In this document: one piece after another, positions 34,702 to 44,836 of the stretch | How the letters are laid out: each line of letters begins with the position of its first letter | Position numbering within the stretch: position 1 is the first letter of the stretch | Assembly: GCA_019038695.1 (NCBI GenBank) | Contig: JAHOYZ010000039.1 | Span: 1 to 64,000, forward strand | Length of the DNA stretch: 64,000 bases | DNA from: Candidatus Zixiibacteriota bacterium | GTDB taxonomy: Bacteria > Zixibacteria > MSB-5A5 > GN15 > FEB-12 | Direction of reading: 5' to 3' | The notes under the pieces: model-generated | Told to the model about the DNA's origin: nothing | What the model saw: only the letters and a program-made list of their open reading frames with translations | Databases searched by the model: none | Translations under genes and position numbers: made by a program

Positions 34702-37700
34702 CTATCGAATTATCGCAATATCTGTGAAGGCTGTTTGTTCCGAACCACTAAAATCAATCTTGATAAAGCAACGATATACACCCGGGCTGACATCGTCACA
34801 ATTCCAGACGACTTCATTATCCAGGCCACCGGAAGTTGGTCCGCTTAGGGCGTCAATTTCTATCCCTGACAAATCGTAGATGGTAAGCCTTACTCGATTG
34901 GCTTCCTTTCCCAGGAAGTATCGAATGGTCGTGTGCCCGTCAACGACCGGGTTAGGATAGTTGTAGAATCGGTCGTCATGCCAATTTTGACTAAACTGTA
35001 CGGGCGAGATCAATCTGGTCGAATCAAAGGTCAGCGAGTTGGTCGGATCGGCACCACCCATAGGCCAGTAGTTACGGGTCGAATCGGCGTCTACCTGCCA
35101 CATGTAGAACCATCCATCACCACCAAGGTACCCCAACCATCCGCCGGTCGAATCATTAAGCGTGATCGGCGACCCGGCTGCGAGTTCCCCGGCCGAAAGT
35201 GGGAATCCGTAGGCTAGATTCTGACCATAGGCATATATATTTCCCGCAGCGGTAGCTGCTACAATCTCGGACCGTCCACCACGCTCAAGGTCGGATACTA
35301 TCGGCGGCGCAGACACAAAATTGTCGGCAAGAAGTCCGTCGTCAATCTCAATAGGGAAACCGGTCTTAGCCGTGAGTTCGTGATTGAAAGCATATATAGC
35401 GTTGGGACCACCACAGATGATGTCGGGATAGCCATCATCATCAATATCCGCTGCGATCGGATTTACGGTCACCGTTGCTCCCGTTTCTTGATAGCGTAGC
35501 AAAGACAGATCCGGCGGGGATTGGTTCTGGTCAACACTAATCAGTACCATCTCCCCATTGGCTGACACGCCTACAATCTCGATGACTCCATCACGATCGA
35601 CATCGACGGCAATAGGACCATAGCGAAAATGGCCGTTCAGTGAAATCGAATCAACGTGATCATCATCCATAACATAAAAGGTAGTGACATCCTCATCCCC
35701 GGCCATCAGAATCATCGCTTCTCCGGCTCGGCAGATACCGTGATATTCGTCATTAACAAATGTCCCAATCAGCACCAAAGATCCGGAAACCAGTCCGGTC
35801 TTATGATAAACATTTCCAAGGCTGGTCAGTCCATATAAATCGTGGCCAAAGGTAATGGCAATAGGAGTGCCTGACGTGATGAATTCGGATCGTAAGTCCG
35901 CCTGCCCATCGTGGTCATCATCAGTCGCTTTATAAATAAGTATGCGCCCGTCGGACTCACCATAGGGAATACCAACCGCGACGAGTTTTTCGGTAAGCGC
36001 CTTCTCGCCAAAGTCACCGGTCACCGGACCGGACCAGATTACCTGGTTGGGAGCCAACTCGACAAACAGCGGCACCGGATGAGGACGCCCGGTATGTATA
36101 CTGGCCAGGGCTGTGTCATAGAAAGTGTCTGCCTCGGGTGTGTAGAACTTCCTGATATAGCGCTCCCCCTCGGTCGTGAAGACTGAAATGAGGTTCTGCG
36201 AAGCGACAATCAACTCATCAGTCCCATCACGATTGAGGTCATCGGCTATTACGTTAAGGTGATAGGCCGGTGAGCCAGCGCGTATAGGGAAACCGGGGGC
36301 AAGCCTGTCGGTCTCCAAATCAAACCGCATGATGTTGTCGTCAATGTAGATGTTATTAAGACCTACCGTATCGATATCACGACTAATGCCGGAGACATAG
36401 ATATGGGTGTTATTGCCTGAATTATCAATTGCCGGTGGATTGGTATTAGGTGTAAAAGAAGTGTTGCGGTCATCGCGATACATATCCTCAGCGCGTCCGA
36501 AACCACTGCGGTAGTACCCTCCGAGATGAACCTGGCCATCACCCTCGATCAAACGAATGAATCGACGCTCCGAGTCCCACTGGAGGTCGTTGTCGTCAAA
36601 ATTGTTCATTCCGTCACCGTCATAATCCAGACCGGCAACAGCCTCGTCAACATGGTAAATAAGCATCCCAGAGCCGGGCATCAGCTGGTCATACTCCCGC
36701 GAGTATGATCCGTACCCGACAAGATTGCCTTCATTGTCTCGAATAATCTCCACAGGACCCTGGATAACACCGGTGGCCGAGTCCGCCCGAACTCCGGTTT
36801 CCTTGCCATCGATTTCAATAACCCGGTTCTCCAATAAGTAGTATTCCTTTTCGGTGATCGGAATGCGGGCAATCTTGATGCTGTCGGAGATCATTGCAGC
36901 CGCTGCCAGCGTTATGTCGGTACCCTGACGGAAGTCATGGACATCGACAAAGCCGAGATGCGCCCGCGACCAGGCTGTTGGGAATAACGGCATGGCTCCA
37001 AACACACGACCCGCATCGAACCCAAAATCGATCCCGGTTCCAAAGCCATTGTTATCCATGAGGGAAAAATCACCAAGTTGGGTCATAAAGTTGTTCGTAC
37101 TGTAGATGTCCACCAATCCCAATTGATGACCAAATTCGTGGGCCAGAACCGCGTTGAGAGCAGTGGCACGATTATCCTGGCAGGCCGTCTCCGGCATCAT
37201 CAGCGCAGTTCGCACGAACGTAGCACCGTTGTCAACCCACACCGAGTCACCGAAACTGATGAACCCTGTAAACAGGTCATTGCACGTTTCCGGAAAGCCT
37301 ATATCATTCTGCCGGTCGGAACCGGCATGAAAGAGAAAGATCGACTCGTACCGAGCGAAATCTATCGCGGGTGTTTCGGCATCGGCTGTTTCAATGCAAT
37401 CTATAAAGTACAGCTCGAGTCCGTAGACCACAGAGTCATAGCCACACTTCCCGTAGTGGCTCATAGGGTGTGGTAAAGTGTAGGCAGCATCGCTCTCTGG
37501 TGGGAATATCTCCCAGTGAAGATCGATCTTGCCTTCAGAAACTGTCTCCCAATAGCGACTGAGCGCCTGCATATGAGCATCGAAGTAGGCTGCGTTGTGC
37601 GGTGGGGGATCTATCCAATGACCAATGGTATCATAGTAGGCGGCTGAATCCTCAGGCGTAGCCAGGGGATTGCTTAAGTCGATTACACCTCGACCGGTAG

Positions 37701-38013
37701 TATTGGGATCGTCGGTGTCTTCCCGCTGAAAATCAAACCGCAGCACCAGGACTTCGATAGTCCTGTCGGCCATGGCATCAAGCGCCTGGCTGGGCAGGGA
37801 CCAGGATCTGTCTCGTTTTACCCCGAGGTCGATCGGATCCTTTACCTCTGGCGTGAGACAGCGTTGACGTACATGATTATCGCCGGGGTCAGTGGTGACG
37901 GCCTGACGACTCAAAATAGGCAAAGCTTTGTCACCGGCGGCGACGTTGGTGGTGGCGACCAGCAAGGCCGCCACCACTACTATCTGGCGAAGATCAAACA
38001 ATCCTATGTTCAA
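34702..38013 (-). CDS. Secreted M6-type metalloprotease with C-terminal sorting-like domain
   Basis: This 1103-residue secreted protein has a signal peptide, then a metalloprotease domain with zinc site HEFGHQLGLVD (about 291-301), typical of the M6/immune-inhibitor-A-like family. FG-GAP/VCBS-like repeats rich in D-x-D-x-D loops follow (about 560-980). The C-terminal 80 residues (YPNPVVDGHTTIRYFL, then SPGVYRC) match FlgD-like or type IX sorting domains. It lies directly after the PorU and PorV-like genes, so it is the natural candidate cargo of that apparatus. Confidence 0.85.
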   Translation of the reverse strand: MNIGLFDLRQIVVVAALLVATTNVAAGDKALPILSRQAVTTDPGDNHVRQRCLTPEVKDPIDLGVKRDRSWSLPSQALDAMADRTIEVLVLRFDFQREDTDDPNTTGRGVIDLSNPLATPEDSAAYYDTIGHWIDPPPHNAAYFDAHMQALSRYWETVSEGKIDLHWEIFPPESDAAYTLPHPMSHYGKCGYDSVVYGLELYFIDCIETADAETPAIDFARYESIFLFHAGSDRQNDIGFPETCNDLFTGFISFGDSVWVDNGATFVRTALMMPETACQDNRATALNAVLAHEFGHQLGLVDIYSTNNFMTQLGDFSLMDNNGFGTGIDFGFDAGRVFGAMPLFPTAWSRAHLGFVDVHDFRQGTDITLAAAAMISDSIKIARIPITEKEYYLLENRVIEIDGKETGVRADSATGVIQGPVEIIRDNEGNLVGYGSYSREYDQLMPGSGMLIYHVDEAVAGLDYDGDGMNNFDDNDLQWDSERRFIRLIEGDGQVHLGGYYRSGFGRAEDMYRDDRNTSFTPNTNPPAIDNSGNNTHIYVSGISRDIDTVGLNNIYIDDNIMRFDLETDRLAPGFPIRAGSPAYHLNVIADDLNRDGTDELIVASQNLISVFTTEGERYIRKFYTPEADTFYDTALASIHTGRPHPVPLFVELAPNQVIWSGPVTGDFGEKALTEKLVAVGIPYGESDGRILIYKATDDDHDGQADLRSEFITSGTPIAITFGHDLYGLTSLGNVYHKTGLVSGSLVLIGTFVNDEYHGICRAGEAMILMAGDEDVTTFYVMDDDHVDSISLNGHFRYGPIAVDVDRDGVIEIVGVSANGEMVLISVDQNQSPPDLSLLRYQETGATVTVNPIAADIDDDGYPDIICGGPNAIYAFNHELTAKTGFPIEIDDGLLADNFVSAPPIVSDLERGGRSEIVAATAAGNIYAYGQNLAYGFPLSAGELAAGSPITLNDSTGGWLGYLGGDGWFYMWQVDADSTRNYWPMGGADPTNSLTFDSTRLISPVQFSQNWHDDRFYNYPNPVVDGHTTIRYFLGKEANRVRLTIYDLSGIEIDALSGPTSGGLDNEVVWNCDDVSPGVYRCFIKIDFSGSEQTAFTDIAIIR

Positions 38014-38040
38014 ACTCAGACTCCCATGTCTTTGGACAAA

Positions 38041-41013
38041 TTATGGTCTCACAGAAAGTGACATACGCAAGGTGTTCGCCAATATTGACTCGTTATTGCT
38101 GGGAATATAAGAGAAATCAAATCCGAAGCGGTCCATCAGCGTAAGACCGACACCAAGAGTGAGAATCTTAATTTTCCCGTCTTCATCATGCTTGTATCCA
38201 GCTCTGAGAGCAATCAGGTCAGCATAAACAAACTCTGCTCCAGTGTTAATGATTGTCTCTTTGATCTCTTCATTAAAACTGCCAATGGAAACTAGTTGTT
38301 TATTCAGTTCGCCGGTGATCAACAGACGGTTGTAGTCCGATCGCAGGAGCTTGTATGCGAATCCAATTGCGAGGTTACGCGGCAATGGATCACTCTGTGC
38401 ATCCTGACTGTACTGGATCTCCGGTCCGATGTTGGTGATGCTCATGCCAAGATTCAACCGTGGTGTCATGTGGTAGAGCAATCCCAGATCGAGCGCGACT
38501 CCGGTAGCGGTGCCATCACCAAAACCTCCCGATTCCTCTCCTGAAAGCTCGCCCACTTCAGATAGGTGGGAATACAACACTTTGGCTGAGATACCACCTT
38601 TGAGCGATTGGGTCAGAGAAGCGCCGTAGGATAGCCCGACGGCAAACTCGTACGCCTCCCCCATACCAGCATCGTGACCCTGCTCGTCGGTATACGGCAT
38701 GGACCCATATGTCAGGTATGTAAAATTGAAACCGACTGTACCCCAACCACGTAGATGATGTACACCTGAAAAGAATTCATAATAAATGTCGTCGGCAAGA
38801 TCAAGTTCGGGCAACCAGTTAACATGCATCAGGGAATACTCCGAACGTGCATTGGCTTTGGCAACAACTCTATCTTCGCTGGCCATCCAGAGTTCGTCAC
38901 CAATCATTATCACGTTGATGGCATTCGACCGGTCAAGCCCCATCCGATTCACGCTCATCACTCGCTTTTTCTCTTTGTCAAAGAATCTGAGACCATTGGC
39001 AGTCGCAAGGTAAACATACTTGCCACTCCCCGTGATCTTGTTGATTCGGGATGCCAGAGCGTTGCGATATACTTTGATTGTATCACCTATTTGGAGAGTA
39101 CCGTCGTCCAAATCATTTATCGCGATGAGAGCTTCGCGGTATAGGTTCGCATCATCGGGATCTATTTCTTCACCCCACCTTAGACCGATCAAGTTACTAT
39201 CGAGTGTTTCTCCCTCGGCAACAACGTGTTCACCATAACCGAGAATGCGCGACGAATCACCAGAGAGTAACACTAATCCGTAATCTGTACCCAGCCATGT
39301 TCTGTCACCAGCAGAGTAAATGCTGGTCGCATCCCCTCTAATCCGGGCCACATAGGGAACCAAAATAACATCGCCAGCTCTCAGAGCATCCATATCAACC
39401 GGTCGGGCAGGCATCGCCGGAACCTCGGAGGTAGTGACTGAATCCATCTGCTCAAGGGTTTCATCTATCACCAGAGCAGTATCTTCAACAGAAGTCTCCG
39501 GCAACACATCAACATCCTCAGATGCTTCACCAACACTGTCTGACGGAACAACCTCAGTTACTTCACCAGCACTATCTGACGGAACAACCTCAGTTACTTC
39601 ACCAGCACTATCTGACGGAACAACCTCAATTACTCCACCAACACTGTCTGACAGAACAACCTCGGTGGCTTCAGTGACACTATCGGACTGTACAACCTCC
39701 GTAGCTTTTGACGGATCAACCAACACATCTTCCAGACCGGCTTCCGGTGATGGCTCGTCTGGCCGCTGGTTAATGTCAAGCATCTTTGCGATGAATTCAC
39801 TTTTTTCAGCTTCCAGGCCATAGATTGCGAACTTGTCGGCAATTGACTCTGGGGTGTCATCCAACACCACCGTATAGGCAAAGCTGTTTGACCAGGTATC
39901 GCCGTTAAATGAGTATAAGTCGTTATCGATCACGACCCATTCATGTTGGCTGCTGAATCCGGGACCAACAGCACTAACCCGACCGCCTGGTAAACTCTCA
40001 GAACCAGTGACAGGTATCACCTTGGCTCCAGCAAAAGAGACCAGACCCTTGCTAGTGCCAACGTATATCAAACCTGGTGAGGTATACAGCGCAGTAATCT
40101 CCGAAGAAGGCAGACCATCGAGTTCGGTCATAGTCCGCCAGGTTTTTCCATTGTAGAAATACAAACCGTTTGTCGTTCCTACCAGAAGGGACTTCTCGCC
40201 TGAAACAATACAGGTGAGTTCGCCCTCAAACAGAGCTGCATAGGGAATCTTCAGTTCTTCGGGAATGAATCTTGATCTGGCATTTTCAATCGCTATGTTT
40301 ATGCGATCACACTCAACCTCAGACAAGACCGAATCTTTCATGCCGTCATTGTAATTCTTACGGGCAGTCTCGAACCTATCCCAGTTGATACGACACTCGT
40401 CGTAGGCCGCCGTCAGGGTATCAAAATCATCAGTAATTGCTGAGAGGCGGGGATAATCCTCGGGAATGCTTGCAATAATGTTATCCCTAAGCTGCAGTAG
40501 CTCCTGTTTGCTGTAAGGGCTGTTGGCCTCAGCCACGACAGCCACTCGGGCTGCGAGCCGCTCTTCGTCCTTTTCGTTGAAATAACGAGTGACCTTTTGA
40601 GATACAGTCTGATCGGTACGGGTATTGAATATTTCCTCTGTGTACCAATTGCGATAATCATACCGTACAAGTCCTTGAGTGGATATGGCCCATATTTCAT
40701 AGGATTGGTAGTCCGAGCCAGTCCCTTTCCTCAGGGCCACCATGCTTCGCAACGGCCGAAGATGATTGGGAACTCGGGAGTCCTTCCATGAATCCGAAAG
40801 CGGGTAGGCTCCGAGACCAGCCGGGTTCCAGTATGTTGTGGTGGCATCATCAGCAACCGCCACGAATGACTCACCCATTGCAGCCGCTCGGGCTCCAGGT
40901 GCAATGCGAAGGAAAAGAGCTGAAGCGCTCGAGACCTGTGCCTGGCCGCTGGTGGCCAGAGCGGTGACGATCAAACATGTGAGGACAAGAGTAACAACGT
41001 GTCTCGTGAGCAT
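38041..41013 (-). CDS. porV: PorV-like outer-membrane protein with a giant internal insertion
   Basis: This 990-residue protein begins (signal peptide 1-26, then 27-75) and ends (about 730-990) like PorV/PorQ barrels: LRIAPGARAAAMGESFVAV with YWNPAGL, and later NWLPELDLADDIYYEFF. Between them lie about 650 extra residues: propeller-like strands (GLYFYNGKTW, VGTSKGLVSF), a helical part, a tandem repeat (about 436-496) and two LysM-like motifs. PorV in type IX systems shuttles cargo to PorU. The gene follows porU by 19 bases, as in Bacteroidetes. Typical PorV proteins have about 400 residues. Confidence 0.75.
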   Translation of the reverse strand: MLTRHVVTLVLTCLIVTALATSGQAQVSSASALFLRIAPGARAAAMGESFVAVADDATTTYWNPAGLGAYPLSDSWKDSRVPNHLRPLRSMVALRKGTGSDYQSYEIWAISTQGLVRYDYRNWYTEEIFNTRTDQTVSQKVTRYFNEKDEERLAARVAVVAEANSPYSKQELLQLRDNIIASIPEDYPRLSAITDDFDTLTAAYDECRINWDRFETARKNYNDGMKDSVLSEVECDRINIAIENARSRFIPEELKIPYAALFEGELTCIVSGEKSLLVGTTNGLYFYNGKTWRTMTELDGLPSSEITALYTSPGLIYVGTSKGLVSFAGAKVIPVTGSESLPGGRVSAVGPGFSSQHEWVVIDNDLYSFNGDTWSNSFAYTVVLDDTPESIADKFAIYGLEAEKSEFIAKMLDINQRPDEPSPEAGLEDVLVDPSKATEVVQSDSVTEATEVVLSDSVGGVIEVVPSDSAGEVTEVVPSDSAGEVTEVVPSDSVGEASEDVDVLPETSVEDTALVIDETLEQMDSVTTSEVPAMPARPVDMDALRAGDVILVPYVARIRGDATSIYSAGDRTWLGTDYGLVLLSGDSSRILGYGEHVVAEGETLDSNLIGLRWGEEIDPDDANLYREALIAINDLDDGTLQIGDTIKVYRNALASRINKITGSGKYVYLATANGLRFFDKEKKRVMSVNRMGLDRSNAINVIMIGDELWMASEDRVVAKANARSEYSLMHVNWLPELDLADDIYYEFFSGVHHLRGWGTVGFNFTYLTYGSMPYTDEQGHDAGMGEAYEFAVGLSYGASLTQSLKGGISAKVLYSHLSEVGELSGEESGGFGDGTATGVALDLGLLYHMTPRLNLGMSITNIGPEIQYSQDAQSDPLPRNLAIGFAYKLLRSDYNRLLITGELNKQLVSIGSFNEEIKETIINTGAEFVYADLIALRAGYKHDEDGKIKILTLGVGLTLMDRFGFDFSYIPSNNESILANTLRMSLSVRP
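39526..39705 (-). repeat. Five tandem 36-bp units within the PorV-like gene
   Basis: Five units of 36 bp start at 39526, 39562, 39598, 39634 and 39670. The middle units are nearly identical and the outer ones diverged. Each encodes twelve residues of the type VVPSDSAGEVTE, an acidic, proline and serine-rich spacer. The length keeps the frame, so copy number can vary without breaking the protein. Confidence 0.9.
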
Positions 41014-41032
41014 AAACAGTCTCCTAATACTA

Positions 41033-44000
41033 TCAGTTCACAACTACTATTTTTCCAAGTGCTTCGACTACTTCTCCCCCATTCGAAGGGACAGCAATCG
41101 CTTTATAGATATAGACACCGGTTGCGACCCGGTCGCCGGCGGCATCAAGTCCATACCATATTATATCGTCAAAATAGCCCGCTTCTACGGGGTACCGTTC
41201 AAAGGTTTTGATCTTTCGACCTGAGAGCGTAAATATCGCCAGAGACAGCCGTTTCATCGGTTGTGTCAAACGGCAGGAAAATCGGGTCATGTCATTCATG
41301 GGATTGGGAAAATTGAGAAGGTCGGCAATAGCCGCTTCTGAGGAGACCATAATCTCGGCCACAAACTCGGTACTCGACGAGTTGTTGGCATTGTCCCAGG
41401 CCTTGACCTTGAAAGTGTGTCGACCGGGCTCCAGTTCGTCAAGCGGATACTCCAGACTGCCAGTGGAGAAATCACCCTGATCGTGACTAAAACTGCTGGT
41501 CAAATCGATCTGGTTCTCCGATTGTCCATCGATGGTAAGAGTTATTCCGTGCCCCAGCGCCCCAGACAAATTCACGCCACTCGGATCGGTCAGGACAATT
41601 TCCAGTCGATCACTGCGAAGAACCACGTCACCGCTTACAAACTGATTGCTGCCCTCCAGACCGTATTCGATCTCCGGTCCGGTAGAATCTGTCGAGGCAG
41701 CCGCGTTGTCTGCGATGCGCAACGAATCAGCCAGACCGATAGCATCGGTGTTGCCCAATTGAGCATAGAGCACAATGCGGCCGCCATGACCACCATAGCC
41801 AACATCAAGCGGCGTTACGAACTCAAAATCGAAATCTCCAGCGGTTATTGCAGTCGTACCTCGGTACAGAGTAGGACCGGATACAAAGTAATCAATATTA
41901 CGGTATGTCTTGGGACGATCCGAGTCGTAGATATTGATCGACAATTGGCCATCGGCCATTAATGTTTGCCCGTCGTGATTTATAACCCTTCCTGCTACCC
42001 GGGCGCGGTCAAGCGCGATTAAACTATCGGGACAGGTGGTGATTTCAATGTCCAGACGAGGTTGCCCCAGACTCAGACACGGATCCCCGAAAAATACATA
42101 AATGCGGTCATTTGTAACCGGTATCGGTGAATCGGGATTGGCATATTGGCGACGTAACTTTGCCAGATACATAGCCTCGGCTATGGTCAACGAATCATCT
42201 TCGAAAAGAGCGCTGAACACAGTCTGATTAAATACGGCATTGTCACTCGAATAGACAATGCGAGCCGCGCTGATCACTCCAATAGCCCCCCCTGCGGGGT
42301 GGACCAACAAATCTTCGGCCATCGCATCATTAAGTGGTTCATCGAAAAAACCGATGGCACATGAGGCCACAAATACCAAGGGCAAACGATCATAATTGCT
42401 CAGCTGGGGTAAATCCTCCAGACGGGTAAAAACATGCTCATGAGCCCAGAGTTCGGGATTGCCATGACCAACGTAGTTGATAATTAATGAACCATTATTG
42501 AATGCCGCCACGATATCAGGGTTGGCGGTTGGTTTGTACCGTCCCACAAAGGGGTAGTCCCATATATATATCTTATTACGCAGAAAACTCCGAGGCGTGT
42601 ATCCCCGCGACAGCTGTTCAGTCTGGTTGGCATGGAAAGTCTCATCGTGGCCGGTATCGGTGTGTTCGTCATCGGCAACAAACGTTATCCGATTACGCCA
42701 GAGACCAAGGTTGGACGGTGACTCATAGTGTTTGCTCTTGGCCACGATAGTATTGATTTCTTCCACCGTTCGTACCGGCCAACGAGCTACCAACATGTCA
42801 AAACCACGATCTCCGGTCATATAAGTGGTATCACTATCAAGCAGCCCATAGGTGCCAAAATACACATAGGCATCGTCGGAAGTAGACTCCTCCGACGGCA
42901 ATATCCACGACGGCACACGGTTGACAAATCCGGTACCAAAGTGATCGAGGTAGTCGTAGGTGCCATCACCAACAAGCAATACAGATGATGGCGCTGGAGT
43001 TGGATAGCTTTCGTAGGCATACTTGAGAAAATCCCGGATAGCCGCTGGGTCAAACAATCCCCAGGAGAAGTTGTCATAAATATCTTCTACCGCCACCACC
43101 GAGATTGATCGTTCACCGTTCTGCCGATATTCGACATACTCATCAAGAGCACCAATTAGATCTCTGGAAGATATGATAATGAGATCCACCTGCCTATCAG
43201 TCGCATACAGATCAGTCGGCCAGGATCGTTCAATGGACAGCGGTGCAAGCGGACCCGAACGACGAGCCAGGTAGAACCGATTACTCAGTAAGGGATCGAT
43301 CATTGCTGAAAATGAAACACTGCCGCCAGAATGCTCGACTCCTGTCAGCAAAGTGGGGTGGTGTGGATCGGCCAGATTGAGAATCATCAACGGAGCATTA
43401 AAGTTATCAACTACATCCATTCGCGCCCGCCCCGCAAATGGCTCCAATGTGATATCCAGGACGTTTCCTTCGGGCACCAGCAAACTTATGTATTCGATAT
43501 TGAGATAGTTGAAAAACGGATCCGCCTCCGTGCTACCATGTAGATCAATGCGAATCTCGTTCAACCCATCATGCAAAGATGAAACCCCAAACCGACAATT
43601 GAACTGATTACACGTATCAACGGCTGGAACGCCATTCACCCACAAGTCCATATAACCGGGATTGTAAGTTCGACCATCGGTCTTGATCCGTGCCCGCGCA
43701 CCCTCGACAGCACCCGGAGTCGTCACGAACAACTCCAGCAAGGTGGAGTCCGTCCAATACCACGTATAATAATCAGACAGTCGACCGTTCTTTAGCTTTC
43801 GAAGTATGTTGTCTTGCTCACTATGCCGATAGCGTCGGAAAGTAGTGACTAATGTATCAGTCGGCAACTCGGGTGAGGCTCCGACCTCTGACATGCGTAC
43901 CGGAGTGTCGTCGGATATATTCAACCAGTAGACGTTGGCATTTTCATAGACATTGTTGACGAAACGTGGCACATAAGCAACCTGGTAGAGCCAGCGATCC

Positions 44001-44836
44001 ACTGCTTCGCCGAAGAAGAAAACAGTGTCATCGTGACCAAATAGACCGTCACCACCGTCCGCCACAATGATCGAAATTTCTTCAAGCGTCGGACGATCTG
44101 TATTATTGTTGATGGGCAGAATCAATCCACTACCATTTAGAAGATGAATGTGGTCGCTCGACAGGTTGCCCAGGTTCACCCCGGCCTCCTCCAGCTGTGT
44201 TCCGGTAAGGCCATAAAGACCAGTCTGGTTGACCTCAATCCGGTACCATTCTTCCGCCCCTGAAAAGGGTCCGACACTCGCTGTAGGTTTGGCCATCACA
44301 CGAACTGGAACCTGCCACTGACGGAACTGCTGATAATTTGCTACCGCCGCTTTGAAAATGCGGTCAAACAAAGGATCGTTTGCAGGCGCTCCTACAATCG
44401 AGCGACCGCCATCGAAAGAAAGCTGTACTTCCACCTCGTGGAACATCATGGAGCCGGTCACAGGATAAATATTTATCGATACTAACCTGCGGTCTCGGAT
44501 TGTGCGCGGAGGTAAAACCTCAACCAAAGGATGAGAAGTTGAAGACATCTCCACAGCCATTTTCGTGGCATCCATGCTCCCGAGCGATCTGCCCTCTGCA
44601 AATCTCAGGTGAGGCTGAGCTAAATGTGGAAGACCAACTTGTACTGAGTAGAAGTGCGATTGCAGAGAATCGGTTTCCGCATGAGAAAGGAGGTCGTCGT
44701 CATCTAAAGTAAGAACAAAATGGAACAGTGTGTCGGAAGAGGATACTACCTGGAGGTCGGCTCCATTGACCGACAACACGCCCAATAGAATTACAAGGCA
44801 AAGCAAGATGAATGATTTACACAGTCTACACGTCAT
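41033..44836 (-). CDS. porU: PorU-like C25 (gingipain-family) peptidase, putative sortase
   Basis: This 1267-residue protein has a signal peptide, a beta-rich N-terminal region, a C25 peptidase domain (about 555-900) and a C-terminal FlgD/sorting-like domain (about 1175-1267: FPNPMNDMTRFSC, ATGVYIY). The catalytic pair is intact: His in YVGHGNPELW (about 790) and Cys in FVASCAIGFF (about 824), 34 residues apart as in gingipains. PorU removes C-terminal signals in type IX secretion and attaches cargo to lipopolysaccharide. Adjacency to a PorV-like gene supports this over a plain gingipain. It is first in a nine-gene apparent operon. Confidence 0.82.
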   Translation of the reverse strand: MTCRLCKSFILLCLVILLGVLSVNGADLQVVSSSDTLFHFVLTLDDDDLLSHAETDSLQSHFYSVQVGLPHLAQPHLRFAEGRSLGSMDATKMAVEMSSTSHPLVEVLPPRTIRDRRLVSINIYPVTGSMMFHEVEVQLSFDGGRSIVGAPANDPLFDRIFKAAVANYQQFRQWQVPVRVMAKPTASVGPFSGAEEWYRIEVNQTGLYGLTGTQLEEAGVNLGNLSSDHIHLLNGSGLILPINNNTDRPTLEEISIIVADGGDGLFGHDDTVFFFGEAVDRWLYQVAYVPRFVNNVYENANVYWLNISDDTPVRMSEVGASPELPTDTLVTTFRRYRHSEQDNILRKLKNGRLSDYYTWYWTDSTLLELFVTTPGAVEGARARIKTDGRTYNPGYMDLWVNGVPAVDTCNQFNCRFGVSSLHDGLNEIRIDLHGSTEADPFFNYLNIEYISLLVPEGNVLDITLEPFAGRARMDVVDNFNAPLMILNLADPHHPTLLTGVEHSGGSVSFSAMIDPLLSNRFYLARRSGPLAPLSIERSWPTDLYATDRQVDLIIISSRDLIGALDEYVEYRQNGERSISVVAVEDIYDNFSWGLFDPAAIRDFLKYAYESYPTPAPSSVLLVGDGTYDYLDHFGTGFVNRVPSWILPSEESTSDDAYVYFGTYGLLDSDTTYMTGDRGFDMLVARWPVRTVEEINTIVAKSKHYESPSNLGLWRNRITFVADDEHTDTGHDETFHANQTEQLSRGYTPRSFLRNKIYIWDYPFVGRYKPTANPDIVAAFNNGSLIINYVGHGNPELWAHEHVFTRLEDLPQLSNYDRLPLVFVASCAIGFFDEPLNDAMAEDLLVHPAGGAIGVISAARIVYSSDNAVFNQTVFSALFEDDSLTIAEAMYLAKLRRQYANPDSPIPVTNDRIYVFFGDPCLSLGQPRLDIEITTCPDSLIALDRARVAGRVINHDGQTLMADGQLSINIYDSDRPKTYRNIDYFVSGPTLYRGTTAITAGDFDFEFVTPLDVGYGGHGGRIVLYAQLGNTDAIGLADSLRIADNAAASTDSTGPEIEYGLEGSNQFVSGDVVLRSDRLEIVLTDPSGVNLSGALGHGITLTIDGQSENQIDLTSSFSHDQGDFSTGSLEYPLDELEPGRHTFKVKAWDNANNSSSTEFVAEIMVSSEAAIADLLNFPNPMNDMTRFSCRLTQPMKRLSLAIFTLSGRKIKTFERYPVEAGYFDDIIWYGLDAAGDRVATGVYIYKAIAVPSNGGEVVEALGKIVVVN

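Noticed and set aside
39526-39705. CRISPR-like array
   Set aside because: The 36-bp units abut directly with no spacers and encode a periodic peptide in frame.
39434-39823. Serine/threonine-rich plus-strand frame
   Set aside because: It is the antisense of the tandem-repeat part of the PorV-like gene and has no start signal or neighbours in that direction.
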